A DNA stretch of 64,000 bases, from assembly GCA_963715825.1 (NCBI GenBank), contig CAVQSI010000020.1, positions 62,001-126,000 of the forward strand, given 5' to 3'. A program made the position numbers and the translations under genes. Below, piece by piece: positions 61,036 through 64,000 of this stretch. Source of the stretch: Sva-07 sp963715825 (lineage in GTDB: Bacteria > Actinomycetota > Acidimicrobiia > Acidimicrobiales > Ilumatobacteraceae). Under the pieces are notes generated by a model. The model was not told the DNA's origin. It saw only the letters and a program-made list of their open reading frames with translations, and ran no database searches. Position 1 is the first letter of the stretch, and every line of letters begins with the position of its first letter.

Positions 61036-62260
61036 TCACGACGTAGTTGCCGTTCGACAACGCCGTCACACCCGACCCACCAACCCGGTCGTTGGTGGTG
61101 GTGCCGATGAGGCTGTTGGCAGCCGACACCACCCCACTCACACCGCCGGTGCCGTTCCCCCACGTCACCGCACCCACATTGCTGCCGGCGGCGCCGTCCC
61201 ACAACGGGCTGCGTACGACGTAGTTGCCGTTCGACAACGCCGTCACACCCGAACCACCAACCCGGTCGCTGGCGGTGGTGCCGATGAGGCTGTTGGCAGC
61301 CGACACCACCCCACTCACACCGCCGGTGCCGTCCCCCCACGTCACCGCACCCACATCGCTGGCGGCACCGTTGTCCCACAACGGGCTGCGTACGACGTAG
61401 TTGCCGTTCGACAACGCCGTCACCCCAGACCCAACCTGGTCGTTGGCGGTGGTACCGATGAGGCTGTTGGCAGCCGACACCACCCCACTCACACCGCCGG
61501 TGCCGTTCCCCCACGTCGCGGCACCCACATCGCTGGTGACACCGTTGTCCCACAACCGGCTGCGTACGACGTAGTTGCCGTTCGACAACGCCGTCACCCC
61601 AGACCCAACCTGGTCGTTGGCGGTGGTACCGATGAGGCTGTTGGCAGCCGACACCACCCCACTCACACCGCTGGTGCCGTTCCCCCACGTCACCGCACCC
61701 ACATCGCTGGCGGCGGCGCCGTTGTCCCAGCCCGGGCTGGCTACGACGTAGTTGCCGTTCGACAACACTGTCACCCCAGACTCACCAACCCGGTCGTCGG
61801 CGGTGGTGCCGATGAGGCTGTTGGCAGCCGACACCACCCCACTCACACCGCCGGTGCCGTCCCCCCACGTCACCGCACCCGCATCGCTGGCCCAGGACGG
61901 GCTGGTCACGACGTAGTTGCCGTTCGACAACGCCGTCACCCCACCACTCCCTACCCGGTCGTCGGTGGTGGTCCCAACGAGGCTGTTGGCAGCCGACACC
62001 ACCGCGCTCACACCGCCGGTGCCGTCCCGCCACGTCACCGCACCCGCATCGCTGTTCCAGAACCGGCTCGTCACGACGTAGTTGCCGTTCGACAACGCCG
62101 TCACCCCAGACGAACCCACTTGGTCGTTGGCCGTTGAACCCTTCAACGTCGAAAGGACCAGGTCAGTCGCCCCGTCATACAGATACACCGCCCCCACATC
62201 GACCGTTCCGCCGTCATCCCAACGGGGGTCCGTCACCACATAGTTCCCGTTCGACAACAC
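60200..62260. repeat. Twelve tandem coding repeats of about 165-180 bp
   Basis: The block GACGTAGTTGCCGTTCGACA recurs about every 165-180 bases through the region, in 12 units with slightly different lengths. The units encode the 58-residue LSNGNYVV repeats of the secreted protein on the minus strand. The long open frame on the plus strand (60869-62137) is a by-product of this repetition. Confidence 0.95.
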
Positions 62261-62452
62261 CACCACCCGGCTCCCGAACGCACCGCTGCCGGCGGGGCCC
62301 ACCAGGTCCTGCTGGGTCACCACCGGCGACGTCACCGCAGCAACCGGCACCCCCACCAACACCACTCCGCCCAACATCACCCCAACTGCAGCAGCGATCA
62401 ACGCCCACCGCGACCTCCACGAACGACCACGATCACCAGCAGCAGACCCCAT
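61037..62452 (-). CDS. Secreted repeat protein, N-terminal part: signal peptide and eight LSNGNYVV repeats
   Basis: The gene starts at ATG 62452 with a signal peptide (RWALIAAAVGVMLGGVVLVGVPVAAV) followed by SPVVTQQDLVGPAGSGAFGSRVVVLSNGNYVVTDPRWDDGG and then repeated units of ~58 residues with the core ALSNGNYVV. Eight copies are read before the frame changes near 61035, where the DNA has one extra base (GCTGCGTCACG, a mixture of the two variants GCGTACG and GGTCACG found in other units). With this and the second break repaired the protein would have about 1240 residues: signal peptide, 12 beta-propeller-like repeats, HYR domain, three 125-residue repeats. Likely cell-surface or secreted. Confidence 0.8.
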
Positions 62453-62669
62453 GATTCCTCCCAGATTTCGAGGCCGCCGTTGGACGAACCCCTCAGACGT
62501 TGGCGCATCAACCCGGTCAATGAAGCCCGGGAGCGTTAACCAGCCCGAAACCGGCTCCACGACAACGCGTCGCACTGAGCCCCCTGCTCCCCGATTTCGC
62601 GGACCGCCCCAAGACCTCTCCCAAGCCCCGCGGGTCGATCCCGACGCGGCTACCCGCAATCCACCTCGA

Positions 62670-63150
62670 CCAAAGATGTGCGGGGTCGGATACTCATCGA
62701 TGAACGCCAACGTGATCTGCCGATCGATCGAGGAGGACAGCTGCGTCGGTGCCGGACGATATGCATCGAGAATCGAGCGGAGCTGCGCCTCGATGGTCTG
62801 CTGGGTTTCGAGCAGCCGCTCTCGGTCACGTGCCAGCGCCTTGATCTCCGCCAGCAGCGGTGAGGGCACCGACAACGATCGCCACCGGTCATGTTCGTGA
62901 CGCAACGTGTCCGCGAGGACAAAGGCATCGAAGCGGCCATCCTTCACTGGAGCGACCCGGTAGCGCTCACGGGCACGCGCAGCGATCCGCGGCGAGACCG
63001 GGAACACGATGTGTCCGGCTGCCTGGAGATGCTCGACAAGCACTCCTTCGGACCGTTCGATCGCCACCGGCAACCGATCAGAGAACCGTACGAGTTCGCT
63101 GTCCAGCTCGGTCAACCCGGCCACGTCATGCGTGACTCGGACTTCGCGTT
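62670..63150 (-). mobile_element. IS110-family transposase fragment
   Basis: The minus strand encodes AGLTELDSELVRFSDRLPVAIERSEGVLVEHLQAAGHIVFPVSPRIAARARERYRVAPVKDGRFDAFVLADTLRHEHDRWRSL...LLETQQTIEAQLRSILDAYRPAP, the DEDD domain region of IS110 transposases (ending near 62670). The first ~30 residues with the first catalytic Asp and the whole C-terminal Ser-containing half are missing. Just before the fragment, the IS256 remnant joins it without a gap. Confidence 0.8.
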
Positions 63151-63492
63151 GCTTGACACCGCCATGGTCAACACGACGTGGCGGTTCTCACGCACGTAGA
63201 TGTAGGTGGCGTCGAGCCACACGTACACGAACGGTTGATGATCCAGGCGGCGGGTGCGCAGCACGTGGACGTCGGCGTCGATCTGCTTGCACATCCGTGA
63301 CACCGTCGACTTCGACACACCGCTGTCGCAGCCGAGAGCTTTGACCAGGTCGTCGACCTTTCGCGTCGAGGTGCCGGTGACATGGGCGGTCATGATCACC
63401 GCCCACAACGCCTTGTCGATCCGACGGCGCGGTTCCAGCAGCTCCGGGTAGAACGCAGCGGGATCACTGAGCCGGTTGGCAGTACCTCGCAC
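63112..63492 (-). mobile_element. IS256-family (mutator) transposase fragment
   Basis: On the minus strand AAFYPELLEPRRRIDKALWAVIMTAHVTGTSTRKVDDLVKALGCDSGVSKSTVSRMCKQIDADVHVLRTRRLDHQPFVYVWLDATYIYVRENRHVVLTMAV is the central part of an IS256-type transposase, including the first catalytic Asp in WLDATY. Upstream and downstream parts are missing. At about 63150 it passes into IS110 sequence, so the two remnants are joined. It is in the opposite orientation to the IS256 left end at 58041 and need not be the same copy. Confidence 0.82.
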
Positions 63493-63540
63493 AAGACGGG
63501 CCCTCGTGATGTCACCATCCGTGCCGGCGAGTTGGTGGAG

Positions 63541-64000
63541 TCAGCGGGCCGACGGGGCGGTGGCGAGTCCGGCGACCCGGCTCCAGAGCTCTTCGCGTCG
63601 TCCGGGTGTGTCGGTCCGCTTCGTCGTCGGGAGCTTGTGGATCGGGCGCGACACCCGATCGAGCCAGAAGCGACCGTTCGACGCGAGCGCGGCATCGTCG
63701 GCGGCGAGCCAGACCAGGGTGTCGGCGCCCTGCTCGGGGGTCCGCAGGAACGGGCCCATCACCGTGGCGAAGGTGGGCAGCCCTGCGTCGACGCCCGGCG
63801 TGTCGGCCCAACCGGGGTGGAGCGCATGGAAGTGGACCCCTCGATCCCCGTATCGCTCGGCCCACATCTCGTTGAGCGTGGCCTGGGCACGTTTGGCCCG
63901 TGCGTACTGCTCGGTGCCGTTGTAGTCCTCAGGGGTCATCTCGAGGTCGGACACCGTCAGCCCGGTGGCGTACATCCCGCCCGACGACATCGTGAGCACG
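63541..64000 (-). CDS. SDR family oxidoreductase, C-terminal part (runs off the window)
   Basis: About 153 codons of the C-terminal half of an SDR protein related to dehydrogenase/reductase SDR member 12-like enzymes: VLTMSSGGMYATGLTVSDLEMTPEDYNGTEQYARAKRAQATLNEMWAERYGDRGVHFHALHPGWADTPGVDAGLPTFATVMGPFLRTPEQGADTLVWLAA. The catalytic Ser is in TMSSGG and the YxxxK in QYARAKRAQ. The N-terminal nucleotide-binding part lies beyond 64000. It is separated from the transposase remnants by about 48 bases. Confidence 0.85.
   Translation of the reverse strand, partial: VLTMSSGGMYATGLTVSDLEMTPEDYNGTEQYARAKRAQATLNEMWAERYGDRGVHFHALHPGWADTPGVDAGLPTFATVMGPFLRTPEQGADTLVWLAADDAALASNGRFWLDRVSRPIHKLPTTKRTDTPGRREELWSRVAGLATAPSAR

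Noticed and set aside
60869..62137. 422-codon plus-strand frame of repeated PRHRTHIAG units
   Set aside because: Pure by-product of the minus-strand coding repeats; antisense and without a plausible start.
60200..62260. Regularly spaced repeats resembling a CRISPR array
   Set aside because: Units are 165-180 bp and code for a 58-residue protein repeat; the spacers are not unique and there are no cas genes.

Overview
This is a high-GC chromosomal segment whose gene content (F420-dependent luciferase-like oxidoreductases, a FadD32-type fatty acyl-AMP ligase, SigE-type sigma factor, lipoproteins with acidic CGSDDDSS linkers, three cyclase-STAND regulators) fits an actinobacterium, most likely an Acidimicrobiia (Ilumatobacter-like) organism. 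The lineage is inferred from recognisable protein families, not from a marker gene: no rRNA or tRNA was seen.

Layout. 1-3.9 kb: the end of a possible PAC2 protein, an F420-dependent oxidoreductase and a leftward ZnuABC-type metal importer. 4.0-12.3 kb: eight rightward genes that all overlap by 1-8 bases (two Gfo/Idh/MocA oxidoreductases, an alpha/beta hydrolase, a cyanophycinase-like/CysS-C-terminal fusion and a complete betaine-type ABC importer), apparently one transcription unit for uptake and catabolism of an unknown solute. 12.4-21.5 kb: an HDAC-like deacetylase with a TetR regulator, a second F420 oxidoreductase, an acyl-AMP ligase, a zinc-ribbon protein and a second, leftward betaine-type importer. 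22-32 kb: serine hydrolase, LeuS, a kinase-like protein, two tandem cytochromes P450 (the second frameshifted), an L,D-transpeptidase lipoprotein, a frameshifted SDR and a VanZ-like protein.

32.9-52.6 kb is the most unusual part: four rightward class III nucleotide cyclase / STAND-ATPase regulators plus a decayed fifth copy, interrupted by a zeta-toxin/antitoxin pair and a gene-free stretch with long palindromes. The first regulator is enormous: two zinc ribbons, cyclase, AAA ATPase, helical repeats and then about 16 tandem NTF2/SnoaL-like domains in an alternating A/B pattern. It is split by a few single-base indels that can be located precisely from the repeat motifs.

52.8-64 kb is accessory DNA: a DUF4157 (eCIS-core) / DUF3626-like putative toxin with a small partner gene, a decayed AAA+ ATPase, an ECF sigma/anti-sigma pair, an IS256 left-end fragment lying in a truncated lipoprotein gene, a very repetitive secreted protein (12 units of about 58 residues plus three 375-bp repeats) broken by two frameshifts, chimeric IS110/IS256 remnants and the end of another SDR gene. 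Single-base indels recur at homopolymers or repeats in many genes between 29.5 and 61 kb, so assembly error must be weighed against real decay.
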